DNA of 64,000 bases from Fluctibacter halophilus (GTDB lineage: Bacteria; Pseudomonadota; Gammaproteobacteria; Enterobacterales; Alteromonadaceae): positions 62,001 through 126,000 of the forward strand of contig NZ_JAJEWP010000003.1 in the NCBI RefSeq assembly GCF_020687825.1. Direction: 5' to 3'. Numbering within the stretch: position 1 is the first letter of the stretch; the number at the start of each line of letters is the position of its first letter. A program made the position numbers and the translations under genes. Positions 63,902 through 64,000 of this stretch are shown one piece after another. The notes under the pieces were generated by a model that made no database searches, was not told the origin of the DNA, and saw only the letters and a program-made list of their open reading frames with translations.

Positions 63902-64000
63902 TGCACAGGGAATGGCGGGTCAAAGGATTGTCCGCCGCGGATGCCCGTCACGCTGCAGCCCTTATTTATTCGTCCGGACCACGTAGCCTCAGTGCATTGT
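63901..64000 (+). CDS. Partial gene, possible GNAT-type acetyltransferase N-terminus
   Basis: Only the first 33 codons are present ([20 protein letters not shown] and on through LIYSSGP). The start overlaps the SCO stop as TAATG, so it is translationally coupled to the cox operon. The A--AAALIY-SGP pattern resembles the beginning of some GNAT-family N-acetyltransferases found in marine gammaproteobacteria, but this is too short to be certain. Confidence 0.5.
   Translation, partial: MHREWRVKGLSAADARHAAALIYSSGPRSLSAL

Overview
The window looks like part of a gammaproteobacterial chromosome, most plausibly from the Alteromonadales (Alteromonadaceae/Shewanellaceae type). The reasons are the plsB-lexA divergent pair followed by a coxB-ctaD-ctaG-coxC-SURF1-ctaA-ctaB-SCO cluster, rph-pyrE next to yicC, TusA, MetE/MetR, ComM beside ilvY/ilvC, long class II IlvC, and many exported peptidases with a TonB-dependent receptor. 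Base composition looks even and I see no insertion sequence, prophage, CRISPR array, tRNA or rRNA. This is core chromosome with small accessory cassettes. The species assignment is inference.

Layout: 1-1080 is the end of the F1Fo ATP synthase operon (atpD 3' end, atpC, terminator). 1099-5598 holds a tRNA-modifying DTW protein, an orphan Wzz/GumC-like protein with an unexpected integrase-like tail, an alkyltransferase-like DNA repair protein, an HD-GYP phosphodiesterase and an unlisted 58-residue protein. 5600-6085 has no protein gene but a strong minus-strand terminator behind a run of stem-loops, a candidate small RNA. 6086-8785 is yicC / rph-pyrE-tusA. 8776-12431 is a minus-strand block with a Fur-box-controlled pair of unknown genes, two exported methyltransferase-like paralogues and an exported amidohydrolase. 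12631-18500 mixes an Aer-like chemoreceptor, DUF1285 and DUF3014 proteins, a sterol-desaturase-family enzyme, a DUF6482 protein, glyoxalase I and an unknown protein. 18564-21822 is metE/metR.

21799-24239 is a metal-efflux cassette: a CDF transporter with a native run of 11 histidines and a DUF3703 protein are transcribed from a MerR-type promoter with a 19-bp spacer, divergently from a CadR/PbrR-like regulator that overlaps a GST gene. 24249-33129 carries a STAS-like protein, an exported M1 peptidase with a small partner, proBA, a DUF4870 membrane protein, an M20 peptidase and an EamA transporter. 33126-34580 is a sigma-factor module. 34729-41853 has carbonic anhydrase, a TonB receptor with an S9 peptidase, a Bcr/CflA exporter and an unknown protein. 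41854-42427 is a gene-free stretch with a second candidate small RNA.

42428-51869 is branched-chain amino acid synthesis: ilvC/ilvY divergent, comM, a TRIC-family protein, then ilvEDA preceded by a clear leader peptide and attenuator (23 residues, 10 of them Val/Ile/Leu). 51881-55285 is plsB/lexA with two SOS boxes. 55606-64000 is the aa3/caa3-type cytochrome oxidase operon with its copper and heme A assembly factors, interrupted by an opposite-strand DUF2909 gene, and ending in a partial gene. A recurrent trait is compactness: six convergent gene pairs overlap at their 3' ends and many co-directional neighbours share ATGA or TAATG overlaps.
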